Numbered from the stretch's first letter, positions 31,658 through 39,989 are shown. The stretch is DNA of 64,000 nt from VRUE01 sp963697695 (GCA_963697695.1 OY969094.1:496001-560000); one strand, 5' to 3'. The notes: generated by a model from the sequence alone, not told the origin. A program made the numbers and translations.

Positions 31658-34498
31658 CTAGCCGCAGCCGTCCACCCGCAACCGCAGGCGGTTGTTGCGG
31701 ACGCGCTTGCCGTTCTGCGCCTTCAGGTTCATCACCGAGAAGGACGGCCTCGCGCAGAGGTTGCGCGAGTTTTCCAGCAGGCCCCGCTCGCCACCCTTCA
31801 TCTTCAGGATGAACTTGCTCACCGGAACGTCGGGTGTGTTGTTGAACACCGTCTTGATTCCGCCCCGGACGGAGCTGATCACTCCGTACAGCTGGATTTT
31901 CACCTGACCGCGCAGGTCGGCAACCAGGTCGGGTAGTTCGTGATTGGACGAGGTCAGGTAGACCGGCCCCTTCAGCTGTTTGCTGAGCAGCGGGCTCTTC
32001 GCTTCGGCGTGGCCGTAGATCGCCGCCTTCGGACAGGTCTGCGAGGCAAGCTGCGGCCGCGTGCAGATCGTCCTTATGTGCGACTGGTCGAGGAACAGCG
32101 AGTGCGGCAGCGAGAGAGCGCTGCGCAGCACGTTGGCATCGCCTTCACGAGCCTGGAGGACCGCCCGGAACTGTGGGTTCTGGCCGCGCTGGGTTGATTT
32201 CTTGCCGCCGAAGAGGCGGGTGAAGAGGCGCGGCTTGAACTTCAGTTTGTTGCACTGGGTGGCTTTGTAGGCGGCCGAGACCTGGTATGTGCTGAATGTT
32301 GCCGGGTCGGCCGGATTGGCGCCGCCGCCGCTGAGGAAGCCGCTGGTGGCGGAGGTGGCACAGTTGGTCGGGTTGTGCATGAACTTGTTGCGATCGACGT
32401 CGACGTCGATCGAGCGCAGGCCCAGCTTCACTCCGCCGAACACGTCGGGGATCGTGTCGGAGACCGCGTGCACTCGGGCGGTCCTCGGATCGACGAACAG
32501 CGCGACCCTGACCACAACCGTGCCGAGGTCGAACGGGCCGGCCACCGCCGGCGTGATCACCGCGAGAGACAGCGGCGCGCCCTTGTAGGGGCCGGCGAGG
32601 AAAGCCTTGCCGGCGATCTTGATCGGGCTGGGTCCGGTCCCGGACTCGGTGGAGGCGGTGCCGATCATGCTCTCGGCGGAGCAGCTGGAGCTCGCCTGCT
32701 CGGCGAGGCCGGCGCTTGCCGCAGCGGCCACGAGCGCCTCCTCGGAGCAGTACGGGATTCCCGCCAGCTTGCCGCTGAGGCCGGGCGGCAGGGTGACGTC
32801 GACGACCTTCAGCTCCTGCTCGCCGTCGGGCCTACCTATGTGGACCCGGAAGGGGCTGTAGGCCCCTGCTTTGGTGCTGTCGGATTTCGCCGTGTAGGCG
32901 GGTGCGAAGGGACGAGCGGCCATGGTCGTCGGGCAGGTGCCCCCTCCCGGTGCGGTCGAAGGGGTGAAGCCGCTCGACGGGTTCTTGGTCGATTTCGGCG
33001 TCGACCACGGTTCCATCGTGCTGGTGGTGGTCGCCGGCGAGCAGGTCGGCGGGCTGCTCAACACGCCTCTTGCGTCGCTGAGGTGAACCTTCACCGAGGT
33101 GAACGGCACCTGCGGGTTCTCGGCGAACGTGGTGGTCAGCTGACCGGTGACCGGGTTGGCCGCGGTGTTGCCGATCAGCCGTGCGGAGATTCCGTACTGC
33201 GCCGACTCGGCGGCGACGAAGATGCGGAACTCCTGACCAGACGTGGGATCGCGGCTGAGCTGCTGGCCGAGGTAGACGTCGCCTTTCAGCGCGCCGGCCG
33301 GCAGCGGCGGCGTCTCCACTTCGGCGGTGCCGATCTTCGAGCCGGCGGGGCAGGCGATCGGGTTGCGCGTGCCCTTGCCGAACTGCGCGTCGGTGCACGA
33401 CTGCAGCCCGTTGGCCGCCGACGGGTTCAGGCCCATGCCCTGCGGCAGGGTGATGCTCGCGTTGCGCAGGTGGGACTGGCTCTGGGTCCCGCCACCGGTG
33501 ACGAACGGCAGCGTCGTCTCGATCGTCGGCGTCGCCGGCGAGTCGACCTGTGCCGTGCCGGGCGTGAGGATGAGCCCTGGGTCGAATGGCACGGAGGCGC
33601 AGCCTGTCTGGGTCAGGCCCTCCGGGAGGGAGAGATCCGACCCGAAAGGCGTCGCACTGGCAGGGAAGTCAGCTTCCGGTTCGGCAACCGACTCGGCCCG
33701 GAGGAAGGTCGTGTAGATGCCCTCGTAGGGGGGCAGCTGGGCACTGAAGCAGGTGGTCGGATTGGTGATGTAGGTCCCGTCGCCGACGGTTCCGACGTTT
33801 ACCAGCCGGCTTTTCCAGCTCAGCGAGCCGGGTGACGGCGTCGGGATTTTGATCCTGAAGCTCTCGTGGTAATCGCTCTCCCAGGCGACTTCGGTTTCGA
33901 GGAAGACACTCCGCTTGCTGCCGGGCGCACCGATTTTGAAGCCGAATTTCGCCGGTTCTCCGAAGTCGGGCTCGAGGTTGTAGAGCGGGACTTTGGTAAC
34001 ACCCGGGATCGGCGCGACCGCTTCGCCTTTGGTCGGACCGGCAACCACCTTGAGCGTCAGCTGCTCTTCACCCACCTGGCTCGATTCTGGGCAGCCGGGA
34101 AGTTCGAATGGGGGCAGAGGCGTGTTGAACTGCGCCATCGTGCAGCGAGTTTCGGTCGCCTGCGGATTAACCGTCAGACCGGCAGGCAGATCGACGCGAA
34201 TCGTTTTCACCGGCCCCACTGGGACGAATTTGCCGGGTTCGAATTCTTCCTGTCTGACGGTGTACTGGGTGAAGCCGATCGGGGCGTGGCCGGCGGCCGT
34301 CCGGAAGAACTGCGAGATCGGCGATTCCGGCGTGCAGGGCGGCGTGTCGGTGGTGCATGTCCCCGCCTGCCAGCCATCTTCGGCCGTGGCCGGAGTGTGT
34401 TGTTCTTCGATGATGTCGCCCGTATCGGCTTGAGCCACGGGAGCCACAAGTGCGACACCTAGAACCACCGCCACCAGAACCATCAAGCGCCTAGCCAT
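31658..34498 (-). CDS. Large exported protein built from repeated Cys-pair modules
   Basis: A 946-residue protein with a signal peptide (LMVLVAVVLGVALVAPVAQA). I see about four related modules with the pattern: hydrophobic strand with LPxGL, a C..A/Q.F segment, a second Cys in a CP-like motif, then S.IGxA and a KGxVYL turn. Examples are VDLPAGLTVNPQ..C near residue 100, ITLPQGMGLNPSAANG..CPAGSKIGTAEV, VTLPPGLSGKLAG..CSAESMIGTAST and LSLPHSLFLDQS..CPKAAIYGHAEA. No membrane anchor is seen at the C-terminus. Similar large secreted proteins are frequent in Thermoleophilia. Function unknown; a wall or surface layer component is possible. Confidence 0.82.
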   Translation of the reverse strand: MARRLMVLVAVVLGVALVAPVAQADTGDIIEEQHTPATAEDGWQAGTCTTDTPPCTPESPISQFFRTAAGHAPIGFTQYTVRQEEFEPGKFVPVGPVKTIRVDLPAGLTVNPQATETRCTMAQFNTPLPPFELPGCPESSQVGEEQLTLKVVAGPTKGEAVAPIPGVTKVPLYNLEPDFGEPAKFGFKIGAPGSKRSVFLETEVAWESDYHESFRIKIPTPSPGSLSWKSRLVNVGTVGDGTYITNPTTCFSAQLPPYEGIYTTFLRAESVAEPEADFPASATPFGSDLSLPEGLTQTGCASVPFDPGLILTPGTAQVDSPATPTIETTLPFVTGGGTQSQSHLRNASITLPQGMGLNPSAANGLQSCTDAQFGKGTRNPIACPAGSKIGTAEVETPPLPAGALKGDVYLGQQLSRDPTSGQEFRIFVAAESAQYGISARLIGNTAANPVTGQLTTTFAENPQVPFTSVKVHLSDARGVLSSPPTCSPATTTSTMEPWSTPKSTKNPSSGFTPSTAPGGGTCPTTMAARPFAPAYTAKSDSTKAGAYSPFRVHIGRPDGEQELKVVDVTLPPGLSGKLAGIPYCSEEALVAAAASAGLAEQASSSCSAESMIGTASTESGTGPSPIKIAGKAFLAGPYKGAPLSLAVITPAVAGPFDLGTVVVRVALFVDPRTARVHAVSDTIPDVFGGVKLGLRSIDVDVDRNKFMHNPTNCATSATSGFLSGGGANPADPATFSTYQVSAAYKATQCNKLKFKPRLFTRLFGGKKSTQRGQNPQFRAVLQAREGDANVLRSALSLPHSLFLDQSHIRTICTRPQLASQTCPKAAIYGHAEAKSPLLSKQLKGPVYLTSSNHELPDLVADLRGQVKIQLYGVISSVRGGIKTVFNNTPDVPVSKFILKMKGGERGLLENSRNLCARPSFSVMNLKAQNGKRVRNNRLRLRVDGCG

Positions 34499-34664
34499 TT
34501 TCTCTCCTCATTACGCATTGACGTGCATATCGTCCCTGCGCATGGCGCTTGTACCTCTCCCGTCCTTACACGGTACCCCCCAACGCAAGCCCGAAACAGG
34601 GTCTGACCGCAGTTACCCGGTTTCGGACCTGCTTAGACAAGCTAAATCGCTCTGCGGGTACCGA

Positions 34665-35156
34665 CTAATCGCCCGCCTGCTTTGCCAGCAGCTCGTCGAG
34701 GCGTTCAAAGGTCTCGTTCATGCCCTTCTCCATGCCGGACTCGAGCATCCCGTCCCGTTCCTCCGCAGCGTAGAAGATCGTCGTCGAGACGACCTTGGTC
34801 TGCTCGCCGAGGTCCTCGAACGTCGCCGAGTCGACCGAGACGTAGCCCGGCATCCCGTCCCATTCGAACGTCTGCACGATCCGCTCGGGCGGCGTGACCT
34901 CGCGGAAGATGCCGCGGAAGACGATCCTGCTGCCGTCTGGGTTCTCGCTGACGAAGCGCCACGCTCCACCCGTCCTCGCGTCCAGCTCCTCGACGATGGT
35001 GGTCGTGCCGTGCGGACCCCACCATTGCGGGATCAACTCGGGATCGGTGTGGGCCGCGAACACCCGCTCGCGCGGCGAGTCGAAGACCCTCTCGACGTGG
35101 ATTTCGCGGTCGCCGGGAGTCGTCAGAATCGACTGTCCAGCAGCTTGCTCACTCAT
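34665..35156 (-). CDS. SRPBCC (AHSA1-like) protein of an ArsR operon
   Basis: A 163-residue START/Bet v1-like fold protein. Family segments: IHVERVFDSPRERVFAAHTD, PQWWGPHGTT, GGAWRFVSENPDGS, ITPPERIV-like VTPPERIVQTFEW, and the C-terminal helix GMNETFERLDELL. Such proteins bind small hydrophobic ligands in a central cavity. The ATG start overlaps the TGA of the ArsR regulator, a very common ArsR-SRPBCC pair in actinobacteria. The ligand is unknown. Expression should follow the palindromic operator at 35480-35503. Confidence 0.9.
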   Translation of the reverse strand: MSEQAAGQSILTTPGDREIHVERVFDSPRERVFAAHTDPELIPQWWGPHGTTTIVEELDARTGGAWRFVSENPDGSRIVFRGIFREVTPPERIVQTFEWDGMPGYVSVDSATFEDLGEQTKVVSTTIFYAAEERDGMLESGMEKGMNETFERLDELLAKQAGD

Positions 35157-35491
35157 GATGCATCTCCTTTCGTTCGCTCGAGCAGCTCCTCGAGCCGATC
35201 GAACCGCTCCTCTACCACTGCCCGGTACGAGTCGATCCAAGCCTGCAGGTCCTCGAGCCGCTTCGGCCCGAGACTGCAACGACGGGTCCGTCCCACCTTC
35301 TCGGTGGTCACCAGCTCAGCCCCCTCGAGCACCCTCAGGTGCTTCTTCATCCCGGTCAGGGACATCTCGGCCGGCCCGGCGAGCTCGCTGACGGTGGCGA
35401 CGCCCTGGCGGCCGAGCCTCTCGAGGATGCCCCTCCGGGTCGGATCCGCCAGTGCGGCGAGCGTTCGATCTATAGATTGATACTGAACCAT
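35153..35491 (-). CDS. ArsR-family repressor
   Basis: A 112-residue winged-helix regulator: RTLAALADPTRRGILERL, VSELAGPAEMSLTGMKKHLR and the wing TTEKVGRTRRCSLG. There is no Cys metal site, as in the ArsR subgroup paired with SRPBCC proteins. The C-terminal helix (YRAVVEERFDRLEELLERT) probably dimerises. Its own start codon lies inside a perfect 24-bp palindrome, so autorepression by direct blocking of initiation or transcription is likely. Confidence 0.92.
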   Translation of the reverse strand: MVQYQSIDRTLAALADPTRRGILERLGRQGVATVSELAGPAEMSLTGMKKHLRVLEGAELVTTEKVGRTRRCSLGPKRLEDLQAWIDSYRAVVEERFDRLEELLERTKGDAS

Positions 35492-35503
35492 ATGGTTCAG
35501 TAT
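35480..35503. promoter_or_regulatory. Perfect 24-bp palindrome over the arsR start codon
   Basis: Half site ATACTGAACCAT is followed directly by its reverse complement ATGGTTCAGTAT. The central CAT is the start codon of the minus-strand ArsR gene. Perfect symmetry and position make it the likely operator of that repressor. Confidence 0.85.
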
Positions 35504-35564
35504 AGCAGCGAGCTCGCCTCACGGCTCTGGAGTCCCGCGAAAGGCGCTCGACTAGCATTTGGCG

Positions 35565-35978
35565 ATGCCCGAGATGCCCCTCTTCGGCCCAGAGCACGTC
35601 GAGCGCTACCGCGCGACCGACGGCGAGGAAGGCCACGACTGGCAGGGCACCCAGACGCTGCTGCTGACGACGACCGGCCGCAAGTCGGGCGAGCCGCGCA
35701 CCCACCCGCTGATCTACGCTCCCTACGGCGACGGCTACACGATCGTCGCCTCCAAGGGCGGTTACGACAAGCACCCCGTCTGGTACCTCAACCTCTCCGA
35801 GAACCCCGAGGTCGAAGTCCAGGTCAAAGGCGACCGCTTCAAAGCCCGCGCCCGCACCGCCACCCCCGAGGAGAAGCAACAGATCTGGCCCACCATGACC
35901 TCAGAGTGGCCCTACTACGACGACTACCAGCGCAACACCACCCGCGAGATCCCCGTCGTGATCTTGGAGCGCGTCTAA
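35565..35978 (+). CDS. F420-type nitroreductase/deazaflavin-dependent family protein (DDN-like)
   Basis: A split-barrel protein of about 137 residues. The DDN-family core is visible: TLLLTTTGRKSGEPRTHPLIYA, GDGYTIVASKGGYDKHPVWYLNL and NPEVEVQVKGDRFKARAR. These proteins bind coenzyme F420 and reduce diverse electrophiles; the natural substrate is unknown. An in-frame TTG two codons upstream is a possible alternative start. Together with the gene at 61753-62274 it suggests that this organism makes F420. Confidence 0.88.
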   Translation: MPEMPLFGPEHVERYRATDGEEGHDWQGTQTLLLTTTGRKSGEPRTHPLIYAPYGDGYTIVASKGGYDKHPVWYLNLSENPEVEVQVKGDRFKARARTATPEEKQQIWPTMTSEWPYYDDYQRNTTREIPVVILERV

Positions 35979-36028
35979 AGAGGACTCCGCCCCCTCGGCT
36001 ACGCCGATCCAGTTGTTAGACAACCCTT

Positions 36029-37033
36029 ATGGCGGGGGAACCCGATGGGACGCTCTTCGACTGGGCGGATATCGCCACCTCACACAGGTGGGACACCCTG
36101 CTGCTCGGCAACGGCATGAGCATCAACGTCTGGGAGCCGTTCGGCTATCGCAATCTGTATGACCGCGCGAGACTCAGCGGCCTTTCAGCGCGGGGTCACA
36201 AGCTGTTCTCGTCCACACCGAACTTCGAGCGAGTCCTGGCCGACCTCCTCACCGCGATAAGGGTGAACGACGCCGTAGGTCTCGATACGCGACCCCTGCT
36301 CAAGTGCTATCGCAACATCCAGAAAGCATTGATCCAGGCGGTGCGTGGAGTTCACCTCAAGCTCGGTCAGGTTCCTCCCTCGACCCGCAGGACGATCAGC
36401 GACACGATGGAGCGATTCGAGTGGGTCTTCACCACGAGCTACGATCTGCTCGTTTACTGGGCGATTGCGAACGGGGGATTCGAGCCTTTCATGGATCACT
36501 TCCGCTACGGAGGGCGGTGCGAATTCGATCCCGCCAGGGCAAGCGTCCCCGCCGACAGAAACCCCGTCTACTTCCTCCACGGAGCCCTCCATCTGGTAAC
36601 AGGCGACTCAGGCGCCACCTGGAAGCTGAGGCAAACCGACCTCGACTCCATCCTCGGGCAATTCGGCAAACCGATCAAGGGTGACCCCAGGGCACGACCC
36701 CTGCTCGTCACCGAGGGCTCCACCGCGGACAAGCTCACCGCGATCGAAGACAACGTCTACCTGTCCCACGCCCTCGAGCGCCTACGTGGACGAGACCTCC
36801 CGGTCGTCGTCTTCGGCAGCAGCCTCAGCGAGCACGATTCCCACCTGACCGAGGCCCTAAGCGAGCACCCCGACCGACCTATCGCGATCTCGATGGTCTC
36901 CGGAACCCGAAAGGAGCTCCTAGCGAAGCAAGTCGATATCTCGGGCCGCCTGGAGGCAGACACCTTGCTCTTCTTCGATGCAGCAACGCATCCGCTGGGA
37001 GATTCAACCCTCGCGGTCGCTGCAAACGACTAG
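36029..37033 (+). CDS. DUF4917/SIR2-like protein, possible defence effector
   Basis: A 334-residue soluble protein. The pattern of a SIR2-like NAD-binding fold is visible: LLLGNGMSINVW (glycine loop, about residue 25), FERVLADLL, WVFTTSYDLLVYWA (TxNYD-like, about 132), VYFLHGALHL (HG motif, about 180) and DLPVVVFGSSLSEHDSHL. This agrees with the DUF4917 family. SIR2-like domains in Thoeris, DSR and related systems deplete NAD during phage infection, but no partner gene stands next to it here. Location in an accessory zone near tRNA genes supports, but does not prove, a defence role. Confidence 0.72.
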   Translation: MAGEPDGTLFDWADIATSHRWDTLLLGNGMSINVWEPFGYRNLYDRARLSGLSARGHKLFSSTPNFERVLADLLTAIRVNDAVGLDTRPLLKCYRNIQKALIQAVRGVHLKLGQVPPSTRRTISDTMERFEWVFTTSYDLLVYWAIANGGFEPFMDHFRYGGRCEFDPARASVPADRNPVYFLHGALHLVTGDSGATWKLRQTDLDSILGQFGKPIKGDPRARPLLVTEGSTADKLTAIEDNVYLSHALERLRGRDLPVVVFGSSLSEHDSHLTEALSEHPDRPIAISMVSGTRKELLAKQVDISGRLEADTLLFFDAATHPLGDSTLAVAAND

Positions 37034-37036
37034 GAG

Positions 37037-37264
37037 CTACGCCGCGACTCGCTTCTTCGGTCTTGCGACTTTGCTCGCATTGACGACCTTGCCCGTGCGG
37101 TTCAGGATTCGAATCTCCCCTCCGCCTTCCTGACGGGTCAGCTCGCGAGCAGCCTTGACCGCGTCCGCCTTCGTGGCACCATGCGCCGTCGCACGCCGGT
37201 GGCCCTCCTTGACCACATCCCAGCCTTTCCCACTGGCCTTTTTCACGTAGCGCGTGTTCGCCAT
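37037..37264 (-). CDS. DUF2188 domain protein
   Basis: A 75-residue basic protein matching the small DUF2188 pattern: YVKKASGKGWDVVKEGHRRA, TKADAVKAARELTRQEGGGE and IRILNRTGKV. Proteins of this family are short and of unknown function and occur widely in accessory regions. The C-terminus is Lys/Arg-rich (KVARPKKRVAA). It converges on the DUF4917 gene with 3 nt between the stops. An alternative start seven codons upstream cannot be excluded. Confidence 0.82.
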   Translation of the reverse strand: MANTRYVKKASGKGWDVVKEGHRRATAHGATKADAVKAARELTRQEGGGEIRILNRTGKVVNASKVARPKKRVAA

Positions 37265-37342
37265 CTGGATCTCCGTACGGGCCATTCGCTCTAGTGACCC
37301 TACGTTAGCCACCGGCGGATCCAACCGACCAGCTCGAGAGAT

Positions 37343-37420
37343 ACCGCTACAACGATTCGTCCTTAGTGGAGAGATCGTTGTACCGGTCGAATGTGCCGTG
37401 GATTTGGCTCCACGAGAGAG
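37343..37420. repeat. Degenerate copy of tRNA-Glu 3' end plus shared flank (att-like relic A)
   Basis: ACCGCTACaacGATTC resembles the 3' end of tRNA-Glu (ACCGCTACGGGGATTC) with three mismatches. It is followed by GTGGAGAGATCGTT, then T.CC.GT.GAAT..GCC.TGGA, the same flank found after the exact copy at 39043. This looks like an old attachment site left by an integrated element. Confidence 0.55.
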
Positions 37421-37507
37421 AAAGCGGCAACGCGGATGAACCGGCTCGGCAAATGAGGTGCGAGGAGAGTTTCCTCCGACGACGACCGCACGCGCTACCG
37501 TTCCCGC

Positions 37508-37736
37508 ATGGCTGCATCCGTCGACTTCACGATTTCCTTCGACAGCCCCGATGAGGAGGGCTGGATCGTCGCGCGTCCTGGAGGTCCCGGGCGCGATGAG
37601 CCAGGGCCGGACCCGCGAGGAGGCACGCGAGAACGCCCTCGACGCCCTTCGCACGGTGCTGACACCCGACGAGGAGCTCGCCGGCCAGGCGCCGGAGTCC
37701 GACCGCGAGCATCTGCGGTTCACTGCCGCGGCGTGA
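37508..37736 (+). pseudogene. HicB-like antitoxin, frameshifted
   Basis: The first frame from ATG 37508 encodes FTISFDSPDEEGWIVA, the opening of a HicB fold. The HicB continuation LEVPGAMSQGRTREEARENA and LDALRTVLTPDEELAG appears only after a shift of one base near 37570-37580. A one-base loss in the GCGCG region would explain this. The following 100 bases (to 37842) show no convincing intact HicA gene, so the module appears broken. Confidence 0.65.
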
Positions 37737-37839
37737 AGCGCCCACGCTCTCGAAAGGCTTCTTCGAGCCCATGGATGCCGAGAGGCTGGCGGCTCGAAGC
37801 ATGCGAAGTGGCGTGGCGTCCCAGCCCCTCCCAACCCCG

Positions 37840-38067
37840 CTAGGCGACCGACCGCTTGAAGAAGCAGGTCGTCAGCTCGCCCTTGACCGAGCCGGTTATC
37901 CCACCCTTCAAGGTAATCTCAGCCTGGGTGACCAGCTCCCACCCTTCCGCGCCGATCGCGTTAAGACGTCCGATGAACTTCTGAATCTCCTCTGCTTGAC
38001 GCCGCGAACTCCATCGTTCCGTCAGATTGAAGGTCTCGACGTAGTACTCCCACTTCGCTGCCTGCAT
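37840..38067 (-). CDS. DUF4177-like small protein
   Basis: A 75-residue protein with the DUF4177 layout: WEYYVETFNLTERW, a helix with IQKFIGRLNAIGAEGWELV and a C-terminal strand ELTTCFFKR. GAEGWELV is the family hallmark. Function unknown. It is a single gene in the accessory zone, divergent from the 293-residue hypothetical protein. Confidence 0.78.
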   Translation of the reverse strand: MQAAKWEYYVETFNLTERWSSRRQAEEIQKFIGRLNAIGAEGWELVTQAEITLKGGITGSVKGELTTCFFKRSVA

Positions 38068-38142
38068 GGATACCCCCGTCGTCGAAGATGAGCGGAGACA
38101 ATACCCAGACGTACCAAAGTCGAGAGAGCTACGGATGAAGCA

Positions 38143-39024
38143 ATGGGAACTCGCCCTAGACCATGGCAAAGCCGCGATCATCCGCTGGTGAAGTGGATCA
38201 TCACATTGGAAGCTGCGGAAGCCGACGTTGATCGGCTGATCCACGCAGGCATCGGTGGAATAGGTCTGGTCGACGGGGATCCGAGTCGATTGCTGCTCAC
38301 CCATATCCAGCCTGATGGAGCGACTCCGGAGGAGGAACCCCACATCGTCCAGGACGAGGTTGAGACATTCGTGAACCGGTTGAACGGCGTTGGGCGGGTC
38401 CGCTGGGGCAAGATCTTCGAAGGCGTCTCGATTCACTCCTGGCACACGGTCGATGCCGGCGGCGAGATCACGGAGACGATCTTTCTAGACTCGGCCACAG
38501 GCCACTTACCCCCCAAAGAGTTCGCCGACTTCGTTGAGTCGCTGGGATACGAGCGCCCATCACCGCCAGATGGACTGGAGCACATCGATGGCTTGGATCT
38601 TGACGCAGCACTGGAAACTACTGGGACGAATCCGGCAGCTGGTCGGGTGGTCCAACTGATCGATCTCATGCTTAAGGACGAGGAGTTCAATTGGTCTGCT
38701 GCCTATGCCGCGCTTGAGACCGTCGAACACGAGCTGAAGCGGCAGGGCGTTGACGGCAGGGCACTCGGGTGGTGGACGAAAGGCGAGCGATCAGATTTCA
38801 GAGCAACGGCGAACAGCCCCGAGGCTTTGGGAGTGAGAGCGCGACATGGCAAGCCAACCGGCCTGCCTGAAGGCCGCATGTCAAGCCACGACGCGAATTG
38901 GCTTGTGCGCAGAGTCGCCGCGCTCTGGCTCTCGAGTTCTTATGGGAGCGATGAGCCCGATGAAACCATGGATTTGGAGGAAGCGGCGCACGACACGGTC
39001 CCGAAAGACCCAACCTCGCCCTAG
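38143..39024 (+). CDS. Hypothetical protein of the accessory zone
   Basis: I do not recognise this protein of 293 residues. It is mostly soluble, with a possible beta-rich N-terminal half (VKWIITLEAAEADVDRLIHA, FEGVSIHSWHTVDAGGEITE) and a helical middle (AAYAALETVEHELKRQGVD) followed by WLVRRVAALWLSS. A GTG at 38188 (VKWIITLE) is an equally good start and would remove a weakly conserved-looking leader. Codon use is less GC-biased than in core genes, consistent with acquisition together with the adjacent relics. Confidence 0.6.
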   Translation: MGTRPRPWQSRDHPLVKWIITLEAAEADVDRLIHAGIGGIGLVDGDPSRLLLTHIQPDGATPEEEPHIVQDEVETFVNRLNGVGRVRWGKIFEGVSIHSWHTVDAGGEITETIFLDSATGHLPPKEFADFVESLGYERPSPPDGLEHIDGLDLDAALETTGTNPAAGRVVQLIDLMLKDEEFNWSAAYAALETVEHELKRQGVDGRALGWWTKGERSDFRATANSPEALGVRARHGKPTGLPEGRMSSHDANWLVRRVAALWLSSSYGSDEPDETMDLEEAAHDTVPKDPTSP

Positions 39025-39042
39025 AGGCAGGGGGCGCGTAGG

Positions 39043-39120
39043 ACCGCTACGGGGATTCTCGGTGGAGAGATCGTTATGCCAGTTGAATCCGCCCTGGACC
39101 TGCTCCGGGCGAGGGTAATG
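39043..39120. repeat. Exact 16-bp copy of tRNA-Glu 3' end plus shared flank (att-like relic B)
   Basis: ACCGCTACGGGGATTC (39043-39058) is identical to the 3' end of tRNA-Glu at 40063-40078 and in the same orientation. It is followed at 39062 by the GTGGAGAGATCGTT flank shared with relic A at 37366. This is the direct-repeat pattern left when an element integrates at a tRNA 3' end and restores the gene. Confidence 0.75.
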
Positions 39121-39144
39121 GCGAGGCCACGGCTTGAACTTCAG

Positions 39145-39371
39145 TCATGACCTGAACTCCTCATCACGCGCTTCGGCGGCCAAGCGCTCAGCCCGCACCG
39201 CTGGCGGCTCTGGCGGGTGGGTCTCTACATACTCCTCAACGGCATCGATGACTTTGCGAAAGTCTGAGAGCTCGTTTCCCGAAAGGCCGCGTGCAGTGAC
39301 TTTTTGAGGTCGATAACTCCCTCTCGAATGTCATACACCTGCCGTAGCTGGTTTGCCGGTTTGGTAGCCAT
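39145..39371 (-). pseudogene. Small gene behind vapC, frameshifted
   Basis: From ATG 39371 the frame reads MATKPANQLRQVYDIREGVI then DLKK at an A5 run, after which it ends early. One base out of register the protein continues VTARGLSGNELSDFRKVIDA, VEEYVETHPPEPPAV and RAERLAAEARDEEFRS to a stop at 39145. Loss of one A in the homopolymer explains the break. The gene begins 12 nt after vapC and was probably a third operon member of unknown role. Sequencing error in the A-run is possible. Confidence 0.6.
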
Positions 39372-39383
39372 CGGGAGCCGCCG

Positions 39384-39773
39384 CTAGCGAAGGTCTTTGA
39401 CTTTGCAGGGAAGATCCCCCACCCGGTCGACGATCTCGGGGTCTCCGGTCATGAGAACAGCCCCATCCTCCTCTGCGAGAGCGATGGCGAAGCAATCCGC
39501 CAGCGCAATGGGGTGCTCCGCCTTCAGGCCCGCGACCGCGCGCATCGCTGACACACCGGGTAGATCCTCGTTGATCTGCGAGCGCAAATCGGAAATAGCT
39601 CGCTCGGCCTCGTCCCTGCCGTGATCTCGGGTCAAGCGATAACTGACCTCGACCAAGTTGATCCAGCTCATCGCGGGTCGTTCGCGCGCTAGGGCTTTGG
39701 CCACCGCGGCCGCCGCTGGTTCGTCACCGTCCAGCCACGCCAACACGGCCCGCGAGTCCAGACAGGTCTTCAC
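39384..39773 (-). CDS. vapC: VapC-like PIN-domain toxin
   Basis: A 129-residue PIN ribonuclease, toxin of a type II toxin-antitoxin pair. The acidic active-site residues are visible: Asp6 (CLDSRAVLAWL), Glu42 (INLVEVSYR), Asp93 (ALADCFAIALA) and Asp111 (LMTGDPE). GTG start immediately behind the vapB stop codon. Located between tRNA-Glu and its displaced 3' copy, as is common for stabilising modules of integrated DNA. The RNA target cannot be predicted. Confidence 0.9.
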   Translation of the reverse strand: MKTCLDSRAVLAWLDGDEPAAAAVAKALARERPAMSWINLVEVSYRLTRDHGRDEAERAISDLRSQINEDLPGVSAMRAVAGLKAEHPIALADCFAIALAEEDGAVLMTGDPEIVDRVGDLPCKVKDLR

Positions 39774-39989
39774 CTACGGACGCTCGCGACGGCGATCCTC
39801 GACCAACCGCGCAGCCATGCCGCTGCCGGCGAACCTTCCTCGCAGCGTTGCGCCGTCATCTGCTCGCCTCACCACGATGCCATCGGCCACAGGCTCGAAC
39901 GAGACGCCAGCGCCCGGCCCAAGCCCTGCTCGCTCACGAAGATCCTTGGGGATCACAACTTGACCCTTGGCACCCATTCGCTGAGTCAT
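39774..39989 (-). CDS. vapB: VapB-like AbrB/SpoVT-type antitoxin
   Basis: A 71-residue antitoxin with a swapped-hairpin AbrB domain at the N-terminus (MGAKGQVVIPKDLRERAGLG, VSFEPVADGIVVRRA) and a basic C-terminal tail (GMAARLVEDRRRERP) that should wrap the toxin. It directly precedes vapC with no spacer. AbrB-type antitoxins normally repress their own promoter as a complex with the toxin; a specific operator is not obvious in the 70 bases upstream. Confidence 0.88.
   Translation of the reverse strand: MTQRMGAKGQVVIPKDLRERAGLGPGAGVSFEPVADGIVVRRADDGATLRGRFAGSGMAARLVEDRRRERP

Noticed and set aside
39300..39345. Programmed -1 frameshift at the A5 run of the third vapBC-linked gene
   Set aside because: The heptamer is C AAA AAG, not the efficient A AAA AAG, and no downstream stimulatory hairpin is evident; a one-base deletion is simpler.
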